DNA from: Noviherbaspirillum autotrophicum | Lineage (GTDB): Bacteria; Pseudomonadota; Gammaproteobacteria; Burkholderiales; Burkholderiaceae_D | Assembly (NCBI RefSeq): GCF_000818395.1 | Contig: NZ_JWJG01000028.1 | Span: 1,269,563 to 1,333,562 of the forward strand | Length of the DNA stretch: 64,000 nt | Reading direction: 5' to 3' | In this document: positions 30,573-41,135 of the stretch, piece by piece | How the letters are laid out: each line of letters starts with the position of its first letter | Numbering within the stretch: position 1 is the stretch's first letter | Program-made: the position numbers and the translations under genes | Notes under the pieces: generated by a model | Told to the model about the DNA's origin: nothing | Databases searched by the model: none | What the model saw: the letters and a program-made list of their open reading frames with translations, nothing else

Positions 30573-31043
30573 CTAGAGCACGGGCTTGTTCACCATCAGG
30601 AAGTACACCGCCACCATCGAGATGAAGGCCGGATATCCCAGCCCTTCCCACCAGCGCGCATAGGTCCAGTAGCGTGGCGGCAGCGCCGTGCCGCATTTGA
30701 GCGCGTCGTCGGCCATGCGCTTCATGCGGATCTGCAGCCACAGCACCGGCAGCCAGCAGGCGCCTGCCAGCAGATACAGCGCGATCGACCACCTGACCCA
30801 CGGCGTGCTTGCCGGCCAGCCGGCAAGCGAAAGCATCGCCAAGCCCGTCACCGGCTGCACGATGACGGCCGGCGTGGTGAAGATCCAGTCGGCCAGCACC
30901 ACGAAACGTGCCACCACGGCTTGCGCCTCCAGGCTCTTGCTGCGGTTGGCGCAGAATAAATAGAACGCCGACCCGAGGCCGGTGCCAACCAGGATGACGG
31001 ACGAAATGATATGAAGCGTCTTGAAAATCAGGTAGGTAGACAT
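30573..31043 (-). CDS. DUF2269 family membrane protein
   Basis: A 156-residue protein with four predicted membrane helices (about 5-28, 45-70, 85-105 and 132-152), beginning with the family-typical TYLIFKTLHIISSVILVGTGLGSAFYLF. The function of DUF2269 is unknown. It lies 12 bases after the SDR-DoxX fusion gene and is almost certainly co-transcribed with it. The pairing suggests a joint membrane oxidoreductase or lipid/quinone-related role, which is inference only. Last gene of the regulator-SDR-DUF2269 cluster. Confidence 0.87.
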   Translation of the reverse strand: MSTYLIFKTLHIISSVILVGTGLGSAFYLFCANRSKSLEAQAVVARFVVLADWIFTTPAVIVQPVTGLAMLSLAGWPASTPWVRWSIALYLLAGACWLPVLWLQIRMKRMADDALKCGTALPPRYWTYARWWEGLGYPAFISMVAVYFLMVNKPVL

Positions 31044-31055
31044 GAGCGTCGAAGA

Positions 31056-32315
31056 TCAGCGGGTTTCGGAGGCATCCAGCACGACCAGCAGCGCGAGGAT
31101 GGGAAGATTCTTCAGGACCGGGCCGAACGGATGGAGCCAGTAATACGGCAGGAACAGCGTGATGATGGCGGTGTAACCGAGTATCAGCGCGATCTGCAGC
31201 CGCCACAACGCGCGACCTGGAATGGCCAGCGTTGCGACGCCGAATGCACAATCGAGCAGCGCGGCGCCGTACAGCGCCACATGCGCCACCGTTCCGTGCA
31301 AGCCGACCTGTCCTAGCATCGCCAGGCTGTCCGCGACCGGATACAAGCCGAGCGACAGCAGCCCTGTCACCATCCAGACGATGGTCAGCACGATGCGAAA
31401 CAGCGGCGCCATCCAGCCGGCGATGGCCTGCCAGCGCAACAGGTCGGCGGGAATTGCGGTAAACCAGCGCGCCGGCTGCAGCGGCGGCCTGCCCAGTATC
31501 TCGCGCAGCGGTATCGCATCGCCAACATTGCCATCTTCCAGCATGTGCAGGGTATCGGGCGTCAGCACGCGCTGCGGTAGTTTCGCTGCCCATCGCGCCG
31601 CCAGCCGCATGGCCTCCGGAGGGATCGGCAGCCATATCGGCCGAGGCAGCTTCATCGCTTCGCGATAGGTTGCCAGCATGGCGCGATAAGTCATCGGCTG
31701 CGGCCCGGCCACGTCGATGACGCGACGCGCGTATTTGTCCGATTCCAGAATCCGTACCGCCGCCTGGCACAGGTCGTCAATATGGACCGGCTGCAGAAGC
31801 TGCTCCCCGCGCCCCGGCAGCCCGACCAGCGGAAGGCTTGCCAACGTACGGAACAAGCGGCTGCTTTCGCCATCCACGCCAACCACGAGCGACGGGCGCA
31901 GGATCGTCCAGCCCAGCGGCGACGACATCAAATGTGCATCGGCTTCGCGCTTGGTCCGCATGTAGGGCGTCCACGGCCGATCCTCCATGCCGCCCAGCGC
32001 GGATATCTGGATCACGCGCGCCACGCCGGCCTGTTCGCACGCCCGGAACAGGGCGACCGGGGCATCGCGATGGATGGCGTCGAAGCGCGCACCGCCCGCT
32101 TCGCCCAAGATGCCGACGGCATTGATGACCACATCAATACCCTTGAGACGCGGCAGCCAGACATCGGACTGCACGTCGCGCGCGTAATCGATTGCCACCT
32201 CGTCGGTTGCGCCCGCGCGGCGCACACCGCGCACGACCTGATGACCTGCGCAAGCAAGCGCTGCGCAAAGATGGCGGCCGATAAAGCCATTGGCACCGCA
32301 AACAAGTATTTTCAT
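31056..32315 (-). CDS. SDR oxidoreductase fused to a DoxX-like membrane domain
   Basis: A 419-residue protein. The N-terminal 290 residues are an extended/atypical SDR of the NAD(P)-binding NmrA-like kind (MKILVCGANGFIGRHL, glycine-rich motif GxxGxxG), with YMRTKREAD resembling the YxxxK active site. The C-terminus (about 305-415) holds four hydrophobic helices typical of DoxX-like domains. It probably acts at the cytoplasmic face of the inner membrane on an unknown substrate. ATG 32315 was chosen because it starts directly before the Rossmann motif. A copy of the regulator's operator lies 7 bases upstream of this codon. DUF2269 follows. Confidence 0.85.
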   Translation of the reverse strand: MKILVCGANGFIGRHLCAALACAGHQVVRGVRRAGATDEVAIDYARDVQSDVWLPRLKGIDVVINAVGILGEAGGARFDAIHRDAPVALFRACEQAGVARVIQISALGGMEDRPWTPYMRTKREADAHLMSSPLGWTILRPSLVVGVDGESSRLFRTLASLPLVGLPGRGEQLLQPVHIDDLCQAAVRILESDKYARRVIDVAGPQPMTYRAMLATYREAMKLPRPIWLPIPPEAMRLAARWAAKLPQRVLTPDTLHMLEDGNVGDAIPLREILGRPPLQPARWFTAIPADLLRWQAIAGWMAPLFRIVLTIVWMVTGLLSLGLYPVADSLAMLGQVGLHGTVAHVALYGAALLDCAFGVATLAIPGRALWRLQIALILGYTAIITLFLPYYWLHPFGPVLKNLPILALLVVLDASETR

Positions 32316-32322
32316 TTCTGTA

Positions 32323-32342
32323 ATTTCAGTCAAAACAGAAAG
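32323..32342. promoter_or_regulatory. Second operator copy before the SDR-DoxX gene
   Basis: ATTTCAGTCAAAACAGAAAG matches the palindromic operator at 32981-33000 in 17 of 20 positions: the left half is intact and the right half degenerate. It lies in the 53-base gap between the regulator stop and the SDR start. Binding here could block entry into the SDR-DUF2269 genes. Confidence 0.65.
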
Positions 32343-32368
32343 CGATAGGTAAAAAATTTTGCCTAGCC

Positions 32369-32956
32369 TTACAGCAACGGCAGCAGCGGTTGTTCGTCGT
32401 CGCCGCCATCCGGCTGCGTGGATGATGCCTTCCCATCGCCGCGCACGAACTTTTGCACCGACGCCCCCATTTTCAGCAATTTCATCAATGTCGCCGGTTC
32501 TAGCCTCAGCATTTCATCCGCCCATGTCGTCAGGATTTCCATCAGTGCAAGCGTCTGGGCAATGCGTTCCTGCGCCGCCTGCTCTTCCTGTGATAAATCG
32601 GGGCTGGCAAGGCATTCGCGCAGCGTCGTGATGGTCGGATCGAATTCGCGCTCCTTGCGCTCCCGTACCACGGTACGGAACAACTCCCACACGTCCAGCG
32701 ATGTCTCGAAATGATCGCGCCGCTCTCCCATAAGGTGCGCGATTTTTACCAGCTTCCAGCCTTGTAGCTCTTTCAGACTGGTCGATACGTTGGAACGTGC
32801 CACGCCCAGCGTTTCGGCAATTTCCTCGGCGTGCATTGGCCTGCCTGCGATATAGAGCAGCGCGTGAATCTGACTGACGGTACGATTCACCCCCCATCGG
32901 GTGCCCATTTCGCCCCAATGAAGAATGAATTTTTGTGCAACGGGTTTCAGTTCCAT
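32369..32956 (-). CDS. GbsR/MarR-type transcriptional repressor
   Basis: A 195-residue winged-helix regulator of the GbsR (COG1510) type. The DNA-binding region is about residues 22-75 (QIHALLYIAGRPMHAEEIAETLGVARSNVSTSLKELQGWKLVK), followed by helical dimerisation segments. Family members sense small osmolytes or choline-like ligands, but no such genes are nearby. The start ATG has no Shine-Dalgarno. A -35 (TTGACT), 17-base spacer and -10 (TAGACT) end six bases before it, so the mRNA may be leaderless. The perfect palindrome over the -35 suggests autorepression. The SDR-DoxX and DUF2269 genes follow on the same strand. Confidence 0.9.
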   Translation of the reverse strand: MELKPVAQKFILHWGEMGTRWGVNRTVSQIHALLYIAGRPMHAEEIAETLGVARSNVSTSLKELQGWKLVKIAHLMGERRDHFETSLDVWELFRTVVRERKEREFDPTITTLRECLASPDLSQEEQAAQERIAQTLALMEILTTWADEMLRLEPATLMKLLKMGASVQKFVRGDGKASSTQPDGGDDEQPLLPLL

Positions 32957-32962
32957 GCAAAC

Positions 32963-33000
32963 AGTCTATTTCCATCAGAAATTTCAGTCAATACTGAAAT
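32963..33000 (-). promoter_or_regulatory. Promoter and palindromic operator of the GbsR-type regulator
   Basis: ATTTCAGTCAATACTGAAAT (32981-33000) is a perfect 8-bp palindrome with a 4-base centre. On the minus strand it contains TTGACT (32986-32991), followed after 17 bases by TAGACT (32963-32968). The operator therefore covers the -35 of the only good promoter, a standard repressor layout. Confidence 0.75.
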
Positions 33001-33138
33001 CTTTGAATTTCCAATTTGCAATCAAGGCATACAGGCAACGCAGACTGTCTTTCCAAGTACAAAACCCATATAATTGAACGAGTTACAAAAAACTACGGCG
33101 GCAGGCGCCACCCCCGGCACCCGTCGCCGTTTCCTTTT

Positions 33139-35453
<2,315 letters not shown>

Positions 35454-35477
35454 CAGTTCAACATTGATCACGACACC

Positions 35478-35798
35478 ATGACCACACAATTCGACAACGT
35501 TTCCGTCGTCAAGAAAGCGAACCTCTACTTCGACGGCAAGTGCGTCTCGCACACCGTCCTGTTCGCCGACGGCACCAAAAAAACCATTGGCGTGATTTTC
35601 CCGTCCTCGCTGACTTTCAATACCGGCGCACCAGAAATCATGGAACTCAATGCCGGCAAGTGCCGGATTCGCCTGCAGGGTGAAGAGAACTGGACCACCT
35701 ATGAAGGCGGTCAGAGCTTCAACGTTCCCGGCAATTCCAGCTTCGATATCGAAACCCTGGAAACCCTCGACTACGTCTGCCACTTCGTCGCAGCGTGA
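35478..35798 (+). CDS. ppnP: Pyrimidine/purine nucleoside phosphorylase PpnP
   Basis: A 106-residue cupin-fold protein of the former DUF1255/YaiE family. E. coli PpnP phosphorolyses a broad range of nucleosides. Family sequence is evident: [36 protein letters not shown] and [17 protein letters not shown]. It lies 24 bases after argG, probably in the same transcript, and is followed by a bidirectional terminator shared with murB. Confidence 0.94.
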   Translation: MTTQFDNVSVVKKANLYFDGKCVSHTVLFADGTKKTIGVIFPSSLTFNTGAPEIMELNAGKCRIRLQGEENWTTYEGGQSFNVPGNSSFDIETLETLDYVCHFVAA

Positions 35799-35799
35799 C

Positions 35800-35835
35800 A
35801 AAAAAGGGCGATCAAATGATCTCCCTTTTTCTTTT
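35800..35835. terminator. Bidirectional terminator between ppnP and murB
   Basis: AAAAAGGGCGATC and GATCTCCCTTTTT form a 13-bp stem with one mismatch and an AAAT loop. A and T runs flank both sides, suiting both converging genes. Confidence 0.88.
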
Positions 35836-35837
35836 GT

Positions 35838-36860
35838 TCAAATGAATACCGGCTCCGGTTCGAGCATCACGCCAAACTTCGCCAGCACGTCGGCTTGAAT
35901 CGCTGCAGCGAGCTCTGCGATGTCGCGCCCGCTCGCGCCGCCACGATTGACCAATACCAGAGCCTGTTTCTCATACACGCCCGCCGCGCCAATGCTCCTG
36001 CCCTTCCACCCGCTCTGGTCGATCAGCCATCCCGCAGCCAGTTTGAACGTGCCGTCGGCTTGCGCATAGCTCACCAGCTTCGGATAGCGCGCCAATAGCG
36101 CATCACGCTGCTCCGCTGTCACGATCGGGTTCTTGAAGAAGCTGCCGGCATTGCCGATCTGCGCCGGGTCCGGCAGCTTGCGGGTCCGGATCGCGATCAC
36201 CGCATCGCTGATCTGCCTTGGCGTCGGCGCAGCGATCCCACATGCCGCCAGTTCCTGCGCCACATCTGCATACTGCACGTTCGGCTGCCACTGCTTCGGC
36301 AGGGCAAACGTCACATCGAGAATCACGGCCTGGTCGCGAAATGCATGCTTGAACACGCTGTCCCGATAGCCGAAATGGCAAGCGGCCTTGTCGAGCACGA
36401 ACGTCTCGCCGGTGTCCGTGTTGAACGCTGTCAGGGCGTGAAAAGTGTCCTTTAACTCGACACCATAAGCGCCGATGTTCTGGATCGGCGACGCACCCAC
36501 ACTGCCCGGAATCAGCGACAGGTTTTCCAGTCCGCCCAGCCCCGCGCCTAGCGTCCATTGCACGAATTGATGCCAGTTTTCGCCGGCTGCGGCTTTCACG
36601 TGTGTGGCATTGGCGTCTTCGCCGACGATGTCGATGCCAGTGGTTGCCATGTGCAGCACCAGTCCCGGGAAATCGCGCGTCAGCAGCAGGTTGCTGCCGC
36701 CGCCGAGCACCAGTCGCGGCAATGCGTTGAGCGCGGCGTCTTCTTTAACTGCCCGTAACTGATCGTTCGATGTTACGCGCAGATAGGCATGGGCCTTTGC
36801 CTCGATACCGAAGGTATTGAATGGCCGGAGGGAAAATTGGTACTGGACAGGGAGACTCAT
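35838..36860 (-). CDS. murB: UDP-N-acetylenolpyruvoylglucosamine reductase
   Basis: A 340-residue FAD enzyme that produces UDP-MurNAc for peptidoglycan. The FAD-binding region shows LVLGGGSNLLLT and GLENLSLIPGSVGASPIQNIGAYG. The catalytic stretch is NAGSFFKNP (Ser), with a C-terminal ALVLVNRGGASG and a Glu near the end (LEPEPVF). The extended YGYRDSVFK-type loop marks the longer type I MurB. ATG 36860 is the family-like start; a GTG 12 codons upstream is possible. Convergent with ppnP. Confidence 0.96.
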   Translation of the reverse strand: MSLPVQYQFSLRPFNTFGIEAKAHAYLRVTSNDQLRAVKEDAALNALPRLVLGGGSNLLLTRDFPGLVLHMATTGIDIVGEDANATHVKAAAGENWHQFVQWTLGAGLGGLENLSLIPGSVGASPIQNIGAYGVELKDTFHALTAFNTDTGETFVLDKAACHFGYRDSVFKHAFRDQAVILDVTFALPKQWQPNVQYADVAQELAACGIAAPTPRQISDAVIAIRTRKLPDPAQIGNAGSFFKNPIVTAEQRDALLARYPKLVSYAQADGTFKLAAGWLIDQSGWKGRSIGAAGVYEKQALVLVNRGGASGRDIAELAAAIQADVLAKFGVMLEPEPVFI

Positions 36861-37002
36861 AGGGCTGCGATTATAGTCGGTAGGTAGTCTAGCCACCCGG
36901 TTTTTTGTCCGCTAGAATGGCCCGTTAATCGAATCGCAACTCGGCCCGGTCGCAGGATACCGGGTCGTTCCAGCAAACCAATGAAGCAAAGAGGAAGTCG
37001 CC

Positions 37003-37488
37003 ATGCCATCGTTTGATGTCGTATCCGAAGCCAATCTCGTCGAAGTCAAGAACGCGATTGATCAATCCAACAAGGAAATATCCACCCGCTTCGACTTCAA
37101 GGGCAGCGATGCCCGCGTCGAACAAAAGGAACGCGAACTGACCGCCTATGCCGACAGCGAGTTCCAGTTGAACCAGGTGCGCGACGTCCTGACCGGCAAG
37201 ATGGTCAAGCGTAATGTCGATGTGCGCTTCATGGACCTCGGCAAGATCGAAAAAATCGGCGGCGACAAGGTCAAGCAAGTCATCAAGATCAAGAACGGCA
37301 TCGAATCCGACGCCGCCAAGAAGATTGTCCGCATCATCAAGGATAGCAAGATGAAGGTGCAGGCCAGCATCCAGGGCGACGCCGTGCGCATCACCGGCGC
37401 CAAGCGCGACGACCTGCAAGCGGCGATTGCGCTGCTGCGCAAGGAAGTCAGCGACCTGCCGCTCGAGTTCAATAACTTCCGCGACTAG
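37003..37488 (+). CDS. yajQ: YajQ family nucleotide-binding protein
   Basis: A 161-residue protein with two ferredoxin-like domains, starting [40 protein letters not shown]. In Xanthomonas a YajQ homologue (XC_3703) binds c-di-GMP and acts as a transcriptional co-regulator; that function is known for the relative, not shown here. AAGAGGAAG lies before the ATG. The aspartic protease gene starts four bases after its stop. Confidence 0.95.
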   Translation: MPSFDVVSEANLVEVKNAIDQSNKEISTRFDFKGSDARVEQKERELTAYADSEFQLNQVRDVLTGKMVKRNVDVRFMDLGKIEKIGGDKVKQVIKIKNGIESDAAKKIVRIIKDSKMKVQASIQGDAVRITGAKRDDLQAAIALLRKEVSDLPLEFNNFRD

Positions 37489-37492
37489 CATT

Positions 37493-38125
37493 GTGCGCAC
37501 GCCCGCCCTCTTCTGCGCTGCCACATTATTTGCCGGCACAGCACAGGCGTCCGACATCAGTGTAGTCGGCCTGTTTCCCAACAAGGCCGTTCTGGTGATC
37601 GACGGCGGTGCGCCGAAGACCTATGCGGTCGGCAGCACGATTTCGGCGGGCGTCAAGTTGGTATCGGCTGACAATTCGGGCGCCACACTCGAGGTAAACG
37701 GCAAGCGCCAAACGATTGCCATAGGCGACCATGCGGGCCGCAGTGCATCAAACGGCCGCGCCAGCGTGACACTGCTGCCCGATAGCCAGGGCCACTACAT
37801 GGCGCAAGGGCAGATCAATGGCGGGACGGTGCGCATGCTGCTCGACACCGGTGCGACCCTGATCGCGCTGCCGGCAACGGAAGCGACGCGACTGGGGGTC
37901 AGCTACAAGGATGGCCAGATGGGCTACGTGAAAACCGCCAACGGCACGGCACCCGCGTACCGCGTCACACTCAACTCCGTCAAGCTTGGCGACATCGAAA
38001 TCAGCCAGGTGGACGCCGTGGTGCAGGAACAGGGCCTGCCTTTCATCCTGCTCGGGATGTCCTTCCTTAATCGCATGGAAATGCGGCGCGAAGGTGAACA
38101 AATGGTGTTGACCAAGCGGTATTAA
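37493..38125 (+). CDS. Exported retropepsin-like aspartic protease
   Basis: A 210-residue protein with a short signal peptide (MRTPALFCAATLFAGTAQA) and a clan AA retroviral-protease-like domain. The catalytic motif is LLDTGATLIAL with Asp118, followed by the hydrophobic-GMSFL second motif (ILLGMSFLNR). Such single-motif proteins act as homodimers. The GTG start at 37493 follows the yajQ stop directly (the Shine-Dalgarno would be inside yajQ), suggesting translational coupling. Probably periplasmic; the substrate is unknown. Confidence 0.85.
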   Translation: MRTPALFCAATLFAGTAQASDISVVGLFPNKAVLVIDGGAPKTYAVGSTISAGVKLVSADNSGATLEVNGKRQTIAIGDHAGRSASNGRASVTLLPDSQGHYMAQGQINGGTVRMLLDTGATLIALPATEATRLGVSYKDGQMGYVKTANGTAPAYRVTLNSVKLGDIEISQVDAVVQEQGLPFILLGMSFLNRMEMRREGEQMVLTKRY

Positions 38126-38133
38126 CCATGCCG

Positions 38134-38164
38134 AAGGCAAGGGCGCGGGGTGCGCCCTTGCCTT
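38134..38164. terminator. Bidirectional terminator between the aspartic protease gene and aroG
   Basis: AAGGCAAGGGCGC and GCGCCCTTGCCTT form a perfect 13-bp stem with a five-base loop, nine bases after the protease stop and seven before the convergent aroG stop. Confidence 0.85.
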
Positions 38165-38170
38165 TACCCG

Positions 38171-39238
38171 TTATGCGTCCGGGTCCTGCTGCAGGCGGCG
38201 CTGTTTTACCGCTTCCGCCAGGCCTTCCAGAACCTTCACGCTGTTTTCCCAATCGATGCAGCCATCGGTGACGGACTGGCCGTAGGTCAGTTCCCTTCCC
38301 TGCACCAGATCCTGCCGCCCCCCCACCAGGTGCGACTCGACCATCACACCGACAATGCGGCTGTCACCCGCAGCGATCTGCTTGCCAATGTCAGCACATA
38401 CCGGCACCTGGTTCTCCGGCTTCTTCGAGCTGTTGGCATGCGATGCGTCGATCATCAGGCGCGACGCCAGGCCATTGCTGGCGATATCCTTGCATGCCGC
38501 ATCGACGCTGGCTGCGTCGTAGTTCGGAGCCTTGCCACCACGCAGAATGATGTGGCAATCCTCGTTGCCGCTGGTGGACACAATCGCCGAATGGCCGCCC
38601 TTGGTCACCGACAAGAAGTGGTGCGGCTGCGACGCGGCTTTGATCGCATCGACTGCGATCTTGACGTTGCCGTCGGTGCCGTTCTTGAAGCCGACCGGGC
38701 AGGACAGGCCGGATGCCAGTTCGCGGTGCACCTGCGATTCCGTGGTGCGCGCCCCGATTGCGCCCCAGCTGATCAAGTCGGCCACGTATTGCGGGCTGAT
38801 CACGTCGAGGAATTCGGTGCCGGACGGCAGGCCCAGCTCGTTGATGTTCAACAGCAGTTCGCGCGCCATGCGCAGGCCATCGTTGATGCGGAAGCTGTTG
38901 TCCATGTACGGATCGTTGATCAAACCCTTCCAACCGACGGTGGTACGCGGTTTTTCGAAGTACACGCGCATCACGATTTCCAGCTCGCCGGAAAAACGCT
39001 CACGCTCCTTGACCAGGCGGTTCGCATATTCCATCGCCGCCTTCGGATCGTGAATCGAGCACGGGCCGATCACCACCATCACGCGGTCGTCCTGGCCGTG
39101 CAGGATACGGTGCAGCGCGGTGCGCGCATTGGCCACGGTGGAAGATACCTTGTCAGTGCAGGGAAACTCGCGAATCAGATGCGATGGCGGCGTCAGCTCT
39201 TTCATTTCACGGATGCGTAAATCGTCGGTGCGCGGCAT
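38171..39238 (-). CDS. aroG: 3-deoxy-7-phosphoheptulonate (DAHP) synthase
   Basis: A 355-residue type I-alpha DAHP synthase that condenses PEP and erythrose-4-phosphate, the first step of the shikimate pathway. Seen are VVIGPCSIHDPKAAMEYA, MRVYFEKPRTTVGWKG, GARTTESQVHRELASGLSCPVGFKNGTDG and the metal-binding LMIDASHANSSKKPENQ. ATG 39238 has GGAGAG six bases upstream. Which aromatic amino acid inhibits the enzyme cannot be told with certainty. Upstream is a Phe/Tyr-rich leader frame and a strong terminator, suggesting attenuation by Phe/Tyr supply. Confidence 0.96.
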   Translation of the reverse strand: MPRTDDLRIREMKELTPPSHLIREFPCTDKVSSTVANARTALHRILHGQDDRVMVVIGPCSIHDPKAAMEYANRLVKERERFSGELEIVMRVYFEKPRTTVGWKGLINDPYMDNSFRINDGLRMARELLLNINELGLPSGTEFLDVISPQYVADLISWGAIGARTTESQVHRELASGLSCPVGFKNGTDGNVKIAVDAIKAASQPHHFLSVTKGGHSAIVSTSGNEDCHIILRGGKAPNYDAASVDAACKDIASNGLASRLMIDASHANSSKKPENQVPVCADIGKQIAAGDSRIVGVMVESHLVGGRQDLVQGRELTYGQSVTDGCIDWENSVKVLEGLAEAVKQRRLQQDPDA

Positions 39239-39271
39239 GTTTTCTCTCCGATTAGTAGGGTTCAAAGCTGT

Positions 39272-39305
39272 ACAAAAGAAAAAACCGCCATCACTGGCGG
39301 TTTTT
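39272..39305 (-). terminator. Intrinsic terminator upstream of DAHP synthase
   Basis: AAAAACCGCCA-GTGA-TGGCGGTTTTT (minus strand) is a perfect 11-bp stem followed by a U-rich run. It could simply end tldD transcription, but it lies 242 bases past tldD and only 42 before the aroG ATG, immediately after the aromatic leader frame, which favours an attenuator. Confidence 0.9.
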
Positions 39306-39410
39306 CAAGGAATTCGGTCTGGGCTTTTATTCGTGCGCTTACCGCTTTTCCACCGCCATGGGGCTGGAATAGCTAAAGTAAAAATAAAAGTAAAAGTGCG
39401 CGAACGTCAT
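39280..39410 (-). promoter_or_regulatory. Probable Phe/Tyr transcription attenuator of DAHP synthase
   Basis: From 5' to 3' on the minus strand: the Phe/Tyr-rich leader frame; a stem between 39365-39373 and 39344-39352 (GCTATTCCA with TGGAAAAGC, one mismatch); segment TGGCGGT (39352-39358), which can pair with ACCGCCA in the terminator's 5' arm; and the 11-bp terminator stem (39295-39305 with 39280-39290) plus its U tract. A ribosome finishing the leader would stop at 39339-39341 and cover TGGCGGT, letting the terminator form. One stalled at the Phe/Tyr codons would leave it free for antitermination. The elements are seen; the regulation is inferred. Confidence 0.75.
39339..39410 (-). CDS. 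Putative 23-residue aromatic leader peptide
   Basis: A short frame from ATG 39410 to TAA 39339 in the leader of DAHP synthase. Nine of its first 14 residues are aromatic, including the alternating run FYFYFYF (residues 6-12), with further Phe at 3 and Tyr at 14. No Trp is present. Such runs are the hallmark of leader peptides (compare pheA and pheST leaders). Weak points: no clear Shine-Dalgarno before the ATG and no strong -35/-10. The pairing segment TGGCGG lies inside its last codons. Its product is expected to have no function beyond sensing charged tRNA-Phe/Tyr. Confidence 0.72.
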   Translation of the reverse strand: MTFAHFYFYFYFSYSSPMAVEKR

Positions 39411-39547
39411 GTTTTACGGATTGTGCAACTGGTATCGGTCAATAGTGCAGTAAAACAAGGGTTTTGGCAAGCCATCGACCAAAAAAATGGCTTTTCAAAG
39501 CAAGCATGGCATTCCGATGCAGGCCGGAATGCCTTTACCCGTCATGG

Positions 39548-41008
39548 TCAGGCCGTGCCGCCAACGGTCACGCCATCGATACGCAAGGTCGGCTGGCCCA
39601 CGCCCACCGGCACGCTTTGCCCTTCCTTGCCGCAAACGCCGATACCGCTGTCCAGGCTCATGTCATTGCCGATCATCGATACCCGGTTGAGCACGTCGGG
39701 ACCGTTACCGATCAAAGTTGCGCCCTTGACCGGATAGGTGACCTTGCCATCCTCGATCATGTAGGCTTCGCTGGCCGAGAACACGAACTTTCCATTGGTG
39801 ATGTCGACCTGGCCGCCGCCGAAATTCACTGCATACAAGCCATTCTTGACCGATGCAATGATTTCTTGCGGGTCCTTGTCGCCGCCGAGCATATAAGTAT
39901 TTGTCATGCGCGGCATCGGCAGATGGGCATACGATTCGCGGCGCGCATTGCCGGTCAGCGGCATTTTCATGAGGCGCGCATTCAGCGTATCCTGAATATA
40001 GCCCTTCAGGATGCCATCCTCGATGAGGGTCGTGCACTGCGTCGGGTTGCCTTCGTCATCCATGTTGAGCGAGCCGCGACGGTCGGCAATGGTGCCGTCG
40101 TCCACCACCGTCACGCCCCTGGCCGCAACGCGCTCGCCGATACGGCCGGAGAACGTGCTCGATCCCTTGCGGTTGAAGTCGCCCTCCAAGCCGTGGCCGA
40201 TCGCTTCGTGCAGCAGCACGCCCGGCCAGCCAGGTCCGAGCACCACGGTCATCGTACCGGCCGGCGCCGGACGCGCGTCAAGATTGACGATGGCCGACTC
40301 GACCGCTTCCGTCGCATACTGTTCCAGCAATTCGTCGGTGAAATAGCCGTAGTTGTAGCGGCCGCCACCGCCGCTCGAACCGACTTCACGGCGCCCGTTC
40401 TGCTCGGCGATCACGGTGACGGACACGCGCACCAGCGGGCGGATGTCCGCCGCCAGCACGCCGTCGCTACGCACCACCAGCACGACATCGTATTCACCGG
40501 CCAGGCCTGCCATCACCTGCACCACGCGCGGGTCCTTGGCGCGCGCAATGCGCTCGATCTTTTCGAGCAGCTTGACCTTTTCAGTCGCATCGAGCGATGT
40601 CAGCGGATCGTTCGGCAGATACAGCGAGCGGCCGCCTGCGGCCTGGATGGCCGACGCCACCTTGATCTTGCCTGCGCCGTTGCGCGCAATGGTGCGCGTG
40701 GCGGCGGCCGCCTCCAGCAGGGCGCGCTCGGAAATGTCGTCGGAATAGGCAAATGCGGTCCGGTCACCGGACACTGCGCGCACGCCGACCCCCTGGTCGA
40801 TCGAAAAGCTGCCGGTCTTGACGATGCCTTCTTCCAGGCTCCATCCTTCGTTCTTAGTGAACTGGAAATACAGATCCGCATAATCGACGCGATGCGTGAA
40901 GATCTCGCCCAGCGCCTTGATCAGTTTGGATTCATCCAGGCCGAACGGCGTGAGCAGCACGTCGCGTGCCTGCGCCAGGGTCTGGAGATTCGGTTCGAAG
41001 AGATTCAT
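39548..41008 (-). CDS. tldD: TldD metalloprotease
   Basis: A 486-residue subunit of the TldD/TldE zinc protease, which in E. coli matures microcin B17 and degrades unfolded peptides. Seen are the N-terminal domain with [22 protein letters not shown], the zinc-binding [11 protein letters not shown] (H-x3-H) and the C-terminal GICGKEGQ-like [24 protein letters not shown] 41008 has AAGGCAG upstream; the frame extends 28 codons further without support. It ends a cluster yhdP-nitrilase-tldD common in betaproteobacteria. The partner tldE/pmbA is not in this window. Confidence 0.96.
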   Translation of the reverse strand: MNLFEPNLQTLAQARDVLLTPFGLDESKLIKALGEIFTHRVDYADLYFQFTKNEGWSLEEGIVKTGSFSIDQGVGVRAVSGDRTAFAYSDDISERALLEAAAATRTIARNGAGKIKVASAIQAAGGRSLYLPNDPLTSLDATEKVKLLEKIERIARAKDPRVVQVMAGLAGEYDVVLVVRSDGVLAADIRPLVRVSVTVIAEQNGRREVGSSGGGGRYNYGYFTDELLEQYATEAVESAIVNLDARPAPAGTMTVVLGPGWPGVLLHEAIGHGLEGDFNRKGSSTFSGRIGERVAARGVTVVDDGTIADRRGSLNMDDEGNPTQCTTLIEDGILKGYIQDTLNARLMKMPLTGNARRESYAHLPMPRMTNTYMLGGDKDPQEIIASVKNGLYAVNFGGGQVDITNGKFVFSASEAYMIEDGKVTYPVKGATLIGNGPDVLNRVSMIGNDMSLDSGIGVCGKEGQSVPVGVGQPTLRIDGVTVGGTA

Positions 41009-41135
41009 GAATTCTGCCTTTCGCGCAACTTGGCTGCGAAGTGATTGGTTTGGATGGATAAATTGTAGAACATCTGACCGAGGGATGTTCATCCCTGCCG
41101 CAGCGATGGGTAATGCAGCGGGGAAGTTTTTTCCG

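Noticed and set aside
32300-32335. A -35 TTGACT with a -10 AATACT at 17 bases over the SDR start
   Set aside because: The transcript would begin inside the Rossmann motif and lose the start codon, so it cannot serve that gene as annotated.
33075-33138. An Arg-codon run (CGTCGCCGT) before argF as an attenuator leader
   Set aside because: It has no separate start or stop and no terminator hairpin follows, so nothing supports attenuation.
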